Shown here in pieces: positions 18,187 through 26,500 of a DNA stretch of 64,000 nt (its first letter is position 1; each line of letters opens with the position of its first letter). Under the pieces are notes generated by a model. That model made no database searches. It saw nothing but the letters and a program-made list of their open reading frames with translations, and was not told the DNA's origin. Both the position numbers and the translations under genes were made by a program. Origin of the DNA: Humibacter ginsenosidimutans (GTDB lineage Bacteria > Actinomycetota > Actinomycetes > Actinomycetales > Microbacteriaceae); the NCBI RefSeq assembly GCF_007859675.1, contig NZ_CP042305.1:2480001-2544000 (forward strand). Direction: 5' to 3'.

Positions 18187-19278
18187 TCAGGGTGAGACGG
18201 AGAGAAAGAGGAACGCGGCGAAGATCACCAGGTGCACGCCGCCCTGCAGCTTGGTGGCCCGCCCCGGAACGACGGTGAGGATGCTCACCACGATCGACAG
18301 CGCGAGCAGCACGATCTGCGTGTCGCCGAGTCCGAGCACCAGTTGCCCGGGCATCCAGATGGATGCCACGGCCACGGCCGGAATCGTGAGCCCGATGCTC
18401 GCCATCGCGGAACCCAGCCCGAGGTTGAGGCTGGTCTGGATGTGGTTGCGCTGGGCGGCCCGCACCGCGGAGATGCTCTCCGGCAGCAGGATGACGAGCG
18501 CGATCACGACACCGACCACGGACTCCGGCAGGCCGAGCGCGACCACACCGCCCTCGATCGACGGCGACTCCAGCTTGGCCAGACCGACCACCGCGACCAG
18601 GGAGACGAGCAGGAGCCCGAGGCTCGCCAGCGTGGCGCCGAGCGTCGGCGGCTCACCGTGCTCGTCCACTTCGTCGTCGTCTTCGGTGACCGGCTCGGCG
18701 ATCGGTCCCGCTCCGGTCTCGATGTCGGGGTCGACGGGCAGGAAGAACCTGCGGTGCGAGATGGTCTGCGTCACCACGAAGAGTCCATAGAGCAGGAGCG
18801 AGGCGATGGCCGCGAACGCCAGCTGCGAGGGCGAGAAGCGCGGGCCGGAGGTCTCGGTGAAGTCGGGCAGCACCAGGCACAGCACGGCAAGCGTCGAGAG
18901 CGTGGCGAGCGCAGCGCCAGAGCCTTCGGAGTTGAAGCGCACGGTACCGAACTTCATCGCGCCGATCAGGATCGACAACCCGATGAGCCCTGTCGTCGTG
19001 ATCATGAACGCCGAGAACACGGTGTCGCGGGCCAGGGTCGCCGCGTGCTCATCGCCGCCCGCCGACAGCGTCACGATGAGGCCGACCTCGATGATGGTCA
19101 CGGCGATCGCGAGAATCAACGACCCGAACGGCTCGCCCACCTTGTGGGCGACGACCTCGGCGTGGTGCACGGCGACGAGCACTGTCGCGATCAGCACAAC
19201 GGCCAGCACGATCGCGAGGCCCACGCCCGGCTTGGATCCCCACGCGAGCACGAGGGCGATCACCGCTATCACGGGCAC
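18187..19278 (-). CDS. chaA: Ca2+(K+,Na+)/H+ antiporter, ChaA-like
   Basis: A 363-residue cation/Ca2+ exchanger with about 11 membrane segments. The two alpha repeats are visible: GEPFGSLILAIAVTIIEVGL (about 48-67), then GLPESVVGVVIALVILLPES (about 249-268). An acidic cytoplasmic loop, EDDDEVDEHGEPP, lies between the halves, as is usual for CaCA proteins. The first ATG/GTG is the GTG at 19278, but the codons just upstream read RWLPIAVPV, like a family N terminus, behind an in-frame TGA. The true start may therefore be a CTG or another rare codon. Confidence 0.85.
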   Translation of the reverse strand: MPVIAVIALVLAWGSKPGVGLAIVLAVVLIATVLVAVHHAEVVAHKVGEPFGSLILAIAVTIIEVGLIVTLSAGGDEHAATLARDTVFSAFMITTTGLIGLSILIGAMKFGTVRFNSEGSGAALATLSTLAVLCLVLPDFTETSGPRFSPSQLAFAAIASLLLYGLFVVTQTISHRRFFLPVDPDIETGAGPIAEPVTEDDDEVDEHGEPPTLGATLASLGLLLVSLVAVVGLAKLESPSIEGGVVALGLPESVVGVVIALVILLPESISAVRAAQRNHIQTSLNLGLGSAMASIGLTIPAVAVASIWMPGQLVLGLGDTQIVLLALSIVVSILTVVPGRATKLQGGVHLVIFAAFLFLSVSP

Positions 19279-19406
19279 CGCGATCGGCAGCCACCTGCCG
19301 ATCCCCCCGAAGCGCCGTCACCGTTCCATCATCGCAGGCCGAGGCATCCTGCCCGCTGCACTCTGCGGCCGGCCGTTCCCTACCGGGCGCCAACCACTCC
19401 GTTCCG

Positions 19407-19454
19407 GTCGCGAAATGTGCCCCTCTGACGGGCTATAAGGGCACATTTCGCGAC
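19407..19454. repeat. 16-base perfect inverted repeat in divergent spacer
   Basis: GTCGCGAAATGTGCCC (19407-19422) and its exact complement (19439-19454) around a 16-base loop, between the divergent ChaA and TolB-like genes. As a divergent-spacer dyad it could be an operator as well as a structured RNA. Confidence 0.7.
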
Positions 19455-19577
19455 GTGAACCGGGGATGGCGGGACGGCGGGACGTGGGCTCCGGGAGTGG
19501 ACCGGCGGGGTTGGAGGCCGGTTGAGGCATCGGCGCGGGCAGAATGAAGGGACCACGAAGCAGAAAGCGAAGGCGAC

Positions 19578-20516
19578 ATGGCGACTCGACGGTGGCGCAC
19601 ACTCCCCGAGGGCAGGGTCAGCCGACTCGTCGTGTTCGACCTGAGCAGCGGTGAGCGAACGGTCGTGCACGAGAACGCGGATGCCGTGTTCGAGGCACCG
19701 AACTGGGTCGCCTCGCCCCTGTGGCCGGGCGCCGGCGGCGCAGGCGACGAGTGGCTCGTCTTCAACCAGGACGGGCTCATCTACCGGGTGCCGGTCACCG
19801 GCGGCGAGGTGCAACTCGTGCCCACCGGAGACATCGACAGCTCGAACAACGACCACGTGCTGTCGCCAGACGGCCGCTACCTCTACATCTCCGCCGAGGA
19901 CAAGCACATCCACCAGGTCTCGCTCGTCGACGGCGTCACGCGTCGGGTCACGCACGAGCACGAACGGCCGTTCAACCACTACCTGCACGGCATCTCGCCA
20001 GACGGGCGCATCCTGTCGTACATCGGCCTCGAACCGCTGGGGGACGTACCGGGTCCGGGCGTCCCCGCTCTCACCAACGTCTTCACCATCGGCATCGACG
20101 GCGCGGATGACACGCAGCTCACCTTCTCCGACAAGCCGCACGACGGCGCCGAGTTCGGCCCGAGCGGCGAGTGGATCCACTTCAATTCCGAGCGCGCGTC
20201 CGAGCGCCCAGGCCACGCGCAGCTGTTCCGATGCAGGGCCGACGGGACGGGCGTCCAGCAGCTCACGTTCGACGACCGCGTCAACTGGTTCCCGCACGTC
20301 GCGCCGGGCGGCGGAGACCTCGTGTACGTGAGTTTCGAGCCCGGCGTGCTGGGGCATCCCGAGAACCACGACGTGCTCATCCGGCGCATCGACGCCGACG
20401 GCGGCGAGCCGACCGACCTCGTCGCGCTGTTCGGCGGACAAGGAACGATGAACGTCGCGAGCTGGTCGCCCGGCGGCACCCGGTTCGCCTACGTGGAGTA
20501 CCCGCTCAAGGACTGA
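19578..20516 (+). CDS. TolB-like beta-propeller protein
   Basis: A 312-residue protein made of WD40-like/TolB blades. Repeated strands such as DEWLVFNQDGLIYRVPVTGG, LSPDGRYLYISAEDKHIHQV, ISPDGRILSYIG, GPSGEWIHFNSER and WSPGGTRFAYVEY each carry the SPDG turn. No signal peptide is seen, so it is probably cytoplasmic, unlike periplasmic TolB. Similar actinobacterial proteins are annotated only as biopolymer transporter or propeller proteins. A GGCGAC stretch precedes the ATG, and a hairpin follows 60 bases after the stop. Confidence 0.75.
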   Translation: MATRRWRTLPEGRVSRLVVFDLSSGERTVVHENADAVFEAPNWVASPLWPGAGGAGDEWLVFNQDGLIYRVPVTGGEVQLVPTGDIDSSNNDHVLSPDGRYLYISAEDKHIHQVSLVDGVTRRVTHEHERPFNHYLHGISPDGRILSYIGLEPLGDVPGPGVPALTNVFTIGIDGADDTQLTFSDKPHDGAEFGPSGEWIHFNSERASERPGHAQLFRCRADGTGVQQLTFDDRVNWFPHVAPGGGDLVYVSFEPGVLGHPENHDVLIRRIDADGGEPTDLVALFGGQGTMNVASWSPGGTRFAYVEYPLKD

Positions 20517-20577
20517 GGCCGGTCGGCGGCACATCCGCGCGGGCGTGCAGCGACCAAGCCACGCGGCCGGGGCGCTC

Positions 20578-20606
20578 CGTGCGGCACCGCGGCGCCGTGC
20601 CGCACG
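20578..20606 (+). terminator. 10-base hairpin after the TolB-like gene
   Basis: CGTGCGGCAC (20578-20587), 9-base loop, GTGCCGCACG (20597-20606). It lies in the 231-base spacer before the next codirectional gene. Confidence 0.6.
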
Positions 20607-20747
20607 CGAGCGCGAACGTGAACGCAACGAACGTGCGCCGCGCTCTCCGAATACGCAACGGTTGACCTCAACTCGGCAAACTCGTCCCCGAACACCGTCG
20701 TTACGCTCGAATGAGACGCAATCATTCGATCTTCAAGGGGGTCTGTC

Positions 20748-22181
20748 GTGTCAACCATCCTTCCCACCGCGGAGCACGCGGCGACCACGCTCGACGCCGA
20801 GGCCACGGCACGTCTGGCCGATGTCGCCACCGATCCGGCGTGGCTCGAGCTCAAGGCCGCAGCCACGAGCATCCAGGCCGACCAGATCAAGGACGGCTCC
20901 ATTCCGGATGCGGCCCGTCACGCGGATGCCCGCGCCCACGTCGACACCATCGTCGCCTCGATCCGCGATCTGACACCGCTCTTCCCGCACGACGCGGACT
21001 ACCTCGAGACCCTGCAGCGCGACTTCGCCCGCTGGGCCGACGACGGATTCGGTGTGCCCGACTTCTACGACTCGCTGGTCGCGTTCCAGCCGCAGCAGCA
21101 CCGCGTCGACGGCCTGCGCCACCTCGTCGTGTTTCCGATGTACACGCAGAACGGCTCGACCGACCGGCACATCGAGGCCCTGATCGTCGAGACGATCTGG
21201 CCCGAGTTCGTGGCCGAGCTGGAGCGCACCGACTACGGCAACAAGCTGTTCGTCTCGCTGCGGCTCATCGACTTCACGAGCGGCTACGACACCAACTCTG
21301 CCGTGCTCTTCCCGGAGACGGTCGCCATGCGCGAACTGCCGACCTTCACCTGGGGTGCGATCTTCCAGGACCGCGAGGCCGCGCGCTATCGCGTCGTCGT
21401 GCGGGCGGCATCCGACATCACGAAGCTCGACCTGCCGGAGGACGCGGCTCGTCTGCTCGATGACCAGAACCTCATCGAGGAGACGTTCGTGATGTGGGAC
21501 ATCATCCACGACCGCACGCACATGCGCGGCGACCTGCCGTTCGACCCGTTCATGATCAAGCAGCGCATGCCGTACTTCCTCTATTCGCTGGAGGAGCTGC
21601 GCTGCGACCTCACCGCCTACCGCGAGGCGTTCCGGCTGGAGAAGACCCTCGGCGCGCTGCCGACGGAGGAGCTTTCGGATGACCAGCGCAGCATCCTCGA
21701 GCACGCCTCGCTCGTGCGCTACGCGATTCTGTTCGACCGCATCTTCCGGTTCCCGATCACGGGCACCCGGGTGCGCAACTACGACGGCCTCGGCGGGCAG
21801 CTGCTGTTCGCGTGGCTGCACCAGCACCACGTGCTCGACTGGACCGACACGCAGCTCTCCATCGACTGGGATGCCATCGGTGACGCGGTCGTCGCGCTCA
21901 GCGACGCCATCAACGAGCTGTACTGGCGCTCGATCGACCGCCCGAAGACGGCGCACTGGCTCGCCGCCTACGAGCTCGTGAGCGGCGTGCTGGCGCCGAA
22001 CCCGGCATCCGTCTGGGCGAAGGGTCTGCCCGAGGAGGTGCTCGCCGGCGCGCCGAAGGGCTACACGGATGCCGTGCTCGACGACGAGTTCCCGCTCTCG
22101 ATGTTCTACGAGGCGCTGAACAAGAAGATGGGCGACACCATCGAGTCCACGAAGGGCATCACGGCCACCTCGCTGGGCTGA
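20748..22181 (+). CDS. DUF6421-like protein with putative metal-binding motif
   Basis: A 477-residue cytoplasmic protein that I recall as the actinobacterial DUF6421 family. Its function is unknown. Possible metal ligands cluster in one segment: WDIIHDRTHMRGDLPFDPF (about 248-266), then YSLEELRCDLTAYREA (about 276-291). This H-x3-H plus downstream Glu/Asp pattern resembles metal-dependent hydrolases, but that is only pattern similarity. The GTG start at 20748 is preceded by AAGGGGG at 6-12 bases. The gene stands alone, followed by a 25-base dyad. Confidence 0.65.
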   Translation: MSTILPTAEHAATTLDAEATARLADVATDPAWLELKAAATSIQADQIKDGSIPDAARHADARAHVDTIVASIRDLTPLFPHDADYLETLQRDFARWADDGFGVPDFYDSLVAFQPQQHRVDGLRHLVVFPMYTQNGSTDRHIEALIVETIWPEFVAELERTDYGNKLFVSLRLIDFTSGYDTNSAVLFPETVAMRELPTFTWGAIFQDREAARYRVVVRAASDITKLDLPEDAARLLDDQNLIEETFVMWDIIHDRTHMRGDLPFDPFMIKQRMPYFLYSLEELRCDLTAYREAFRLEKTLGALPTEELSDDQRSILEHASLVRYAILFDRIFRFPITGTRVRNYDGLGGQLLFAWLHQHHVLDWTDTQLSIDWDAIGDAVVALSDAINELYWRSIDRPKTAHWLAAYELVSGVLAPNPASVWAKGLPEEVLAGAPKGYTDAVLDDEFPLSMFYEALNKKMGDTIESTKGITATSLG

Positions 22182-22207
22182 CGCTGCACCCCGCCCCGCT
22201 GTCCGTT

Positions 22208-22283
22208 GCGCAAGTAGTTCCCGTTCCGGACGGATGCGTCCGGTGTGCCGGCGACATTCGTCCGGAACGGGAACTACTTGCGC
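22208..22283. repeat. 25-base perfect inverted repeat between convergent genes
   Basis: Arms 22208-22232 and 22259-22283 are exact complements over 25 bases, beginning GCGCAAGTAGTTCCCGTTCC and closing with GGACG, around a 26-base loop. The CCCGTTCCGGAC part of the arm is shared with the dyad at 54830-54901. No T run is present. Confidence 0.85.
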
Positions 22284-22301
22284 GGTGTCGGCGGGCGCCG
22301 C

Positions 22302-23081
22302 TCAGCGCGTCTCCCACCGGAACCAGCGGATGCCGATGAACGCGAACACGACGACGTAGCCGATGCAGGCCGGCAGCGAGTAGGCGTCCTGACTCGTCCA
22401 CCCCGATCCGGTGACCGCATCGTTGAACAGCGTCATGAGCGCGCCGACCGGCGACCACTCTGCGATCACCTGGATCGTGTCGCCGAGAATGCCCGTGCCG
22501 CCGAGAATGCCGAGCAGCACGAGAAGGATGAAGAGGATGCGTCCGATCGCGTTGACCGCGCCGGTCGACGTCACGAGTCCCACGATCGCCTGCCCGATCG
22601 AGAGGAACACGGCAGCGCCGAGGGCCGCGATCGCGACCACCAGCAGGTACTGGCCGACGCTCAGGGTGAGTCCGTGCAGGATCACGCCGACGACCACCAC
22701 GATCAGCGACGCGACCAGATTGGTCACCACCTGCACGGCGATGCGGCTCGTCATGATGGTCCAGGTGGGCGCGGGCGTGACGCGAAGCCGCTGCAGCACG
22801 CCGATCTCGCGGTCGCGGGCGAGATTCAGGCTGTAGCCGAGCATGCACGAGGTGAGCAGGCCCAGCGTGAGGGCGAGGCCGATCACGAGCGCCGGGTCTC
22901 CGAGCTTGTTGCCGTTCCTGGCGAAGCTCGTGGCGATGAGGATGGCGACGGGCAGCACGAGCGCCAGCACCGTCGCGACACGGCTGCGCAGCAGAACGAT
23001 CGTGTCGGCGCGCAGCAGGGATCGCAACGCGAGTCCGATCGGAGGACGCTCGAGCGTGGACGAAGCGGTGGTCTCAGTCAC
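22302..23081 (-). CDS. ABC-2 type transporter permease
   Basis: A 259-residue protein with six hydrophobic segments, the first near 37-52 and the last near 235-252. RDREIGVLQRLRVTPAPTWT (about 90-109) is the coupling segment typical of ABC-2 permeases of the drug-exporter type. It forms a membrane exporter with the ATPase encoded just upstream, whose stop overlaps this start by 8 bases, so translation is coupled. The substrate is unknown. Confidence 0.85.
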   Translation of the reverse strand: MTETTASSTLERPPIGLALRSLLRADTIVLLRSRVATVLALVLPVAILIATSFARNGNKLGDPALVIGLALTLGLLTSCMLGYSLNLARDREIGVLQRLRVTPAPTWTIMTSRIAVQVVTNLVASLIVVVVGVILHGLTLSVGQYLLVVAIAALGAAVFLSIGQAIVGLVTSTGAVNAIGRILFILLVLLGILGGTGILGDTIQVIAEWSPVGALMTLFNDAVTGSGWTSQDAYSLPACIGYVVVFAFIGIRWFRWETR

Positions 23082-23868
23082 GGATGGTGCTCCCGGTCAG
23101 TCCGATGAAGACATCCTCGAGCGTGACGTCGCCGTGCGCGACGGCAAGCACCCGCGGGTCCTCCTTATGCTTGGCGATCAGGTCGGCCGGCGTTCCGACC
23201 GTGAGCAGCGCGCCGTGGTCGATGATCGCGACGCGATCGCAGACCGCCTGCGCCTCCTCCATCGAGTGCGTGGTGAGCAGGATGCTGCTGCCGCGATCGC
23301 GGAGCTGCTCGATGCGCGACCAGAGCGCCCTGCGAGACTGCGGGTCGAGGCCCGCCGTCGGCTCGTCCAGGAGCAGGAGAAGCGGATCGTGGATGGTCGC
23401 GATGTAGAGCGCCAGCCGCTGTTGCTGGCCGCCGGAGAGCTGCTTGAACCGCTTGGTGCGCTCCTGGCCGAGGCCGATGTCGTCGAGGCTCTGCCTGATC
23501 TGCTCTCTGGTCAGTCGCACACCGTAGAGGCCGCCGTAGAGCGTGGCGATCTGCTCGATGCTCAACTCGGCCTGAAAGCTCGAGGTCTGCAGCTGTACGC
23601 CGAGGCGCGCCTTGGTCTCGATCGGATGCCGTCTGGCATCCATGCCGTCGACCGTCACCGTGCCCGAGCGCGGGCTGACCAGCCCCTCGATCGCGCCGAG
23701 GGTGCTGGTCTTGCCCGCGCCGTTCGGACCCAGCAGCCCGAAGATCTCGCCGCGCTCGATCTGCAGGCTCACGCCGGCGACCGCCGTCTGCTGGCCGTAG
23801 GTCACGGTCAGATCGCCTACCTGGAGCGCCGGCACCGCGGGCGCAGCAGAGGGTTGGTTCCCTGTCAC
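23074..23868 (-). CDS. ABC transporter ATP-binding protein
   Basis: A 264-residue ABC ATPase. Walker A is GPNGAGKT (about 47-54), the signature is LSGGQQQRLAL (about 143-153) and Walker B is LLLLLDEPTAGLDP (about 163-176). The closest pattern is the DrrA/CcmA exporter class. The GTG start at 23868 has no clear ribosome binding site. Immediately upstream lies TAAAGTGATATC, shared with the SPFH promoter region. It may be co-transcribed with the SPFH and RHH genes, 104 bases after the RHH stop. Confidence 0.88.
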   Translation of the reverse strand: MTGNQPSAAPAVPALQVGDLTVTYGQQTAVAGVSLQIERGEIFGLLGPNGAGKTSTLGAIEGLVSPRSGTVTVDGMDARRHPIETKARLGVQLQTSSFQAELSIEQIATLYGGLYGVRLTREQIRQSLDDIGLGQERTKRFKQLSGGQQQRLALYIATIHDPLLLLLDEPTAGLDPQSRRALWSRIEQLRDRGSSILLTTHSMEEAQAVCDRVAIIDHGALLTVGTPADLIAKHKEDPRVLAVAHGDVTLEDVFIGLTGSTIRD

Positions 23869-23877
23869 GCGAAAAAA

Positions 23878-23889
23878 GATATCACTTTA
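23878..23889 (-). promoter_or_regulatory. operator half-site TAAAGTGATATC before the ABC genes
   Basis: On the minus strand the 12-mer TAAAGTGATATC ends 10 bases before the ATPase GTG. The identical 12-mer forms the left part of the palindrome at 25146-25160 before the SPFH gene. The likely binder is the ribbon-helix-helix protein encoded between them; this is inference. Confidence 0.55.
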
Positions 23890-23972
23890 TGCACGAGGCG
23901 AACGCTCGAATCCACTCAGATTCCCGCGCCGGCGGGACCGCCCGCTGCGGGAGGCCGGGGCCGAGCGCACGA

Positions 23973-24170
23973 TCAGTCCTTCGGCGGTCTCCCTCGCCTG
24001 GGCAATGGGGCGACCTCGTTCGGCAGCCTGCCCGCCCGGCGCAAGGCATCCCTCAGCAGGATCTCGATCTGCGCGTTCACACTGCGCAGCTCCGCCGACG
24101 CCCAGCGGGAGACCGCTTCGTGCACCGCGGGATCGAGCCGCAGCAGCACGTTCTTGCGCTCGGTGCTCAT
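23973..24170 (-). CDS. Arc-type ribbon-helix-helix DNA-binding protein
   Basis: A 65-residue protein. The beta strand KNVLLRLDPAVHEAVSRWAS (about 6-25) is followed by helices through SVNAQIEILLRDALRRAG, the RHH fold of Arc/MetJ-type repressors, and a basic tail RRGRPPKD. It lies 31 bases after the SPFH gene and is probably in the same transcript. Actinobacterial SPFH genes are commonly followed by such a protein. It probably represses its own operon and perhaps the ABC genes through the shared palindrome. Confidence 0.8.
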   Translation of the reverse strand: MSTERKNVLLRLDPAVHEAVSRWASAELRSVNAQIEILLRDALRRAGRLPNEVAPLPRRGRPPKD

Positions 24171-24201
24171 CGTCTCACCCCGTGGTCCGTTCCCGTCGCC
24201 G

Positions 24202-25122
24202 TCACGAGTACAGGGTTCCGGCGTTCACGATCGGAGCGGCGGGCTGGTCGCTGCACAGCACGACCATGAGGTTGCTCACCATCGCCGCCCGACGCTCGTC
24301 ATCGAGCGTCACGTAGTCGCTCTCGTTCAGACGATCGAGCGCCATCTCCACCATGCCGACTGCGCCCTCGACGATGCGCGAGCGCGCCTGGACGACAGCA
24401 CCGGCCTGCTGCCGACGCAGCATCGCCTGGGCGATCTCCGGCGCGTAGGCCAGATGGCTGATGCGCACCTCCACGATCTCGATTCCGGCAGGAGCGACCC
24501 TGGTCGTCACCTCGTGGGAGAGCTCTGTGGCGACCACGTCCGTCGAGTCACGGAGCGAGATGCCCTCGCCGCCCGACGCATCGTATGGGTAGGCAGTCGC
24601 GATCTGCCGCAGCGCGGACTCGGCCTGGACCATGACGAAGTCGAGGTAGTCATCCACCGCGTAGGTCGCCTTGGCCGTGTCGCTGACCTGCCAGACCACG
24701 ATGGCGGCGAGCTCGACGGGATTGCCGTCCGCATCATTGACGCGCAGCCGCTTCGTCTCGAAGTTGCGGATGCGCACGCTCACCTTGCGGCGCGTCGAGA
24801 ACGGCACGACCCACGACATTCCCGGCCGGCGAACCGTGCCGACGTATCGCCCGAACAGCTGCACCACCCGGGTCTCGCCCGGCTGCACGATGACGAGCGA
24901 GCGCAGCACGAGGATGATCAACAGCACGATCACGACCACCGGGAACACGATGAGCCTCGCCTGCCCTGCGGAGACCAGGGCGATGCCGATGGCCAGCAGC
25001 ACCGCTATCGCGAGCACACCCCAGCCGCCTCCGACGCAGCGAGCCGAACGTTCCTCGATGTCCACGCGCGCGCCGGAGTGCGTGAACGGCGCCGCGTCCG
25101 GGCGCTGCGGGACTGTGTCCAT
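24202..25122 (-). CDS. SPFH-domain (stomatin/prohibitin-like) membrane protein
   Basis: A 306-residue protein. Two membrane segments lie near residues 33-52 and 56-76 (VLLIILVLRSLVIVQPGETRV), followed by the SPFH domain with FGRYVGTVRRPGMSWVVPF, VNDADGNPVELAAIVVWQV and EIVEVRISHLAYAPEIAQAM. These proteins scaffold membrane microdomains. The start at 25122 (MDTVPQ) is decided by a strong GGCGGAGG at 25131-25138, 8 bases upstream; the in-frame ATG at 25143 lies 5 bases from the operator and has no ribosome binding site. Confidence 0.88.
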   Translation of the reverse strand: MDTVPQRPDAAPFTHSGARVDIEERSARCVGGGWGVLAIAVLLAIGIALVSAGQARLIVFPVVVIVLLIILVLRSLVIVQPGETRVVQLFGRYVGTVRRPGMSWVVPFSTRRKVSVRIRNFETKRLRVNDADGNPVELAAIVVWQVSDTAKATYAVDDYLDFVMVQAESALRQIATAYPYDASGGEGISLRDSTDVVATELSHEVTTRVAPAGIEIVEVRISHLAYAPEIAQAMLRRQQAGAVVQARSRIVEGAVGMVEMALDRLNESDYVTLDDERRAAMVSNLMVVLCSDQPAAPIVNAGTLYS

Positions 25123-25145
25123 GATGGGGCCTCCGCCGGCCATTC

Positions 25146-25160
25146 TAAAGTGATATCACT
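25146..25160. promoter_or_regulatory. palindromic operator TAAAGTGATATCACT
   Basis: It contains the perfect 12-base palindrome AGTGATATCACT (25149-25160), upstream of the SPFH ribosome binding site. Its TAAAGTGATATC part recurs upstream of the ABC ATPase. Confidence 0.7.
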
Positions 25161-25274
25161 CTGCTCGACATCGGACAGCACTTCGCCTGCCGGCCGGCCG
25201 GGGCCGCACGACCGGGAGACGAAACCTGGTACGACGTTCGCCGAAGACCGAGGATCGGCGAGGATGGATGCATC

Positions 25275-26345
25275 ATGACGCTTCGACTGCACGACCCCGA
25301 TTCCCGCGCCTTCGCCTCCGACAACTACTCGGGCGCGCATCCCGAGATCATCGACGCGATCGTCGCCGCCAACGGCGGCCACCAGATCGCGTACGGCGAG
25401 GACGCCTACACCGAGCGCCTGCACGAGGTCTTCGCCGAGCAGTTCGGCGATGGAGTTGAGGTGTACCCGGTGTTCAACGGCACGGGGTCGAACGTGACGG
25501 CGCTGCAGTCGATGCTGCCGCGGTGGGGGGCGGTGGTGGCATCCTCGACCGCCCATATCAACACCGACGAGAACGGTGCACCCGAGCGGGTGGGCGGGCT
25601 CAAGCTGCTCACCGTCGACACCCCGGACGGCAAGCTCACGCCCGAGCTGATCGACAAGCAGGCGTGGGGCTGGGGCGACGAGCACCGCGCCCAGCCGCTG
25701 GCCGTCTCGCTGACGCAGACCACCGAGCTCGGCACCTGCTACACGGTCGACGAGGTCAGCGCCATCGCCGACCACGCGCACTCACTCGGCATGCGCGTGC
25801 ACATGGACGGTGCCCGCATCGCCAACGCCGCCGCACACCTCGACGTGCCGCTGCGCGCGTTCACCACCGACGCGGGCGTCGACGTTCTCGGCTTCGGCGG
25901 CACCAAGAACGGCCTGCTGTTCGGCGAGGCCGTCGTCGTCCTCAACCCTGAGGCCTCGGAAGGCATGACCTACCTGCGCAAGGTCGACATGCAGCTGGCC
26001 TCCAAGATGCGGTTCATCTCCGCCCAGCTCATCGCGCTGCTCACCGACGATCTCTGGCTGCGCAGTGCGCGGCATGCCAACGCGATGGCCGCGAAGCTGC
26101 GCTCGGCGCTCGAGGATGCCGTCGCCGCCGGTCGCGCCCCCGGCCTCGGCTTCACCCAGGCGACGGAGTCCAACGGCGTCTTCGCCACGCTGCCGAACGC
26201 GGCGGCCGACCTCGTCCGCGAGCAATACCGGTTCTACGACTGGGACGCCGCGCGCGGCGAGGTGCGCTGGATGTGCTCGTGGGACACCACGGACGACGAC
26301 GTCGACGGCTTCGTCGACGCGGTCGTGGCGGCCCTCGCTCGGTAG
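25275..26345 (+). CDS. ltaE: low-specificity L-threonine aldolase
   Basis: A 356-residue beta-eliminating lyase/threonine aldolase family protein. FASDNYSGAHPE (13-24), the HMDGAR motif with PLP-ring Asp178, and the Schiff-base Lys211 in GFGGTKNGLLFG are all present. It splits L-threonine or allo-threonine into glycine and acetaldehyde. With the serine dehydratase 3 kb downstream it suggests hydroxy-amino-acid catabolism, but the genes are not one operon. A gapped dyad (26353-26418) follows the stop. Confidence 0.88.
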   Translation: MTLRLHDPDSRAFASDNYSGAHPEIIDAIVAANGGHQIAYGEDAYTERLHEVFAEQFGDGVEVYPVFNGTGSNVTALQSMLPRWGAVVASSTAHINTDENGAPERVGGLKLLTVDTPDGKLTPELIDKQAWGWGDEHRAQPLAVSLTQTTELGTCYTVDEVSAIADHAHSLGMRVHMDGARIANAAAHLDVPLRAFTTDAGVDVLGFGGTKNGLLFGEAVVVLNPEASEGMTYLRKVDMQLASKMRFISAQLIALLTDDLWLRSARHANAMAAKLRSALEDAVAAGRAPGLGFTQATESNGVFATLPNAAADLVREQYRFYDWDAARGEVRWMCSWDTTDDDVDGFVDAVVAALAR

Positions 26346-26352
26346 GGCCGCG

Positions 26353-26418
26353 GCCGGAGGACCGAGCTCAGCGGCGAACACCGCACACCTGCGAAGACTG
26401 ACAGGTTCGCCCTCCGGC
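26353..26418 (+). terminator. gapped hairpin after the threonine aldolase gene
   Basis: GCCGGAGG (26353-26360) pairs with CCTCCGGC (26411-26418), and GCGAAC (26374-26379) with GTTCGC (26405-26410); 13 bases bulge from the 5' side. Confidence 0.45.
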
Positions 26419-26500
26419 TCTGGCACCGCTCGCTCGCGGAGTTCTAGCATCCGGTGCTTGTGACGTTCGCGACGATGCGGGCGCGCAGCGAGGATGCCCG

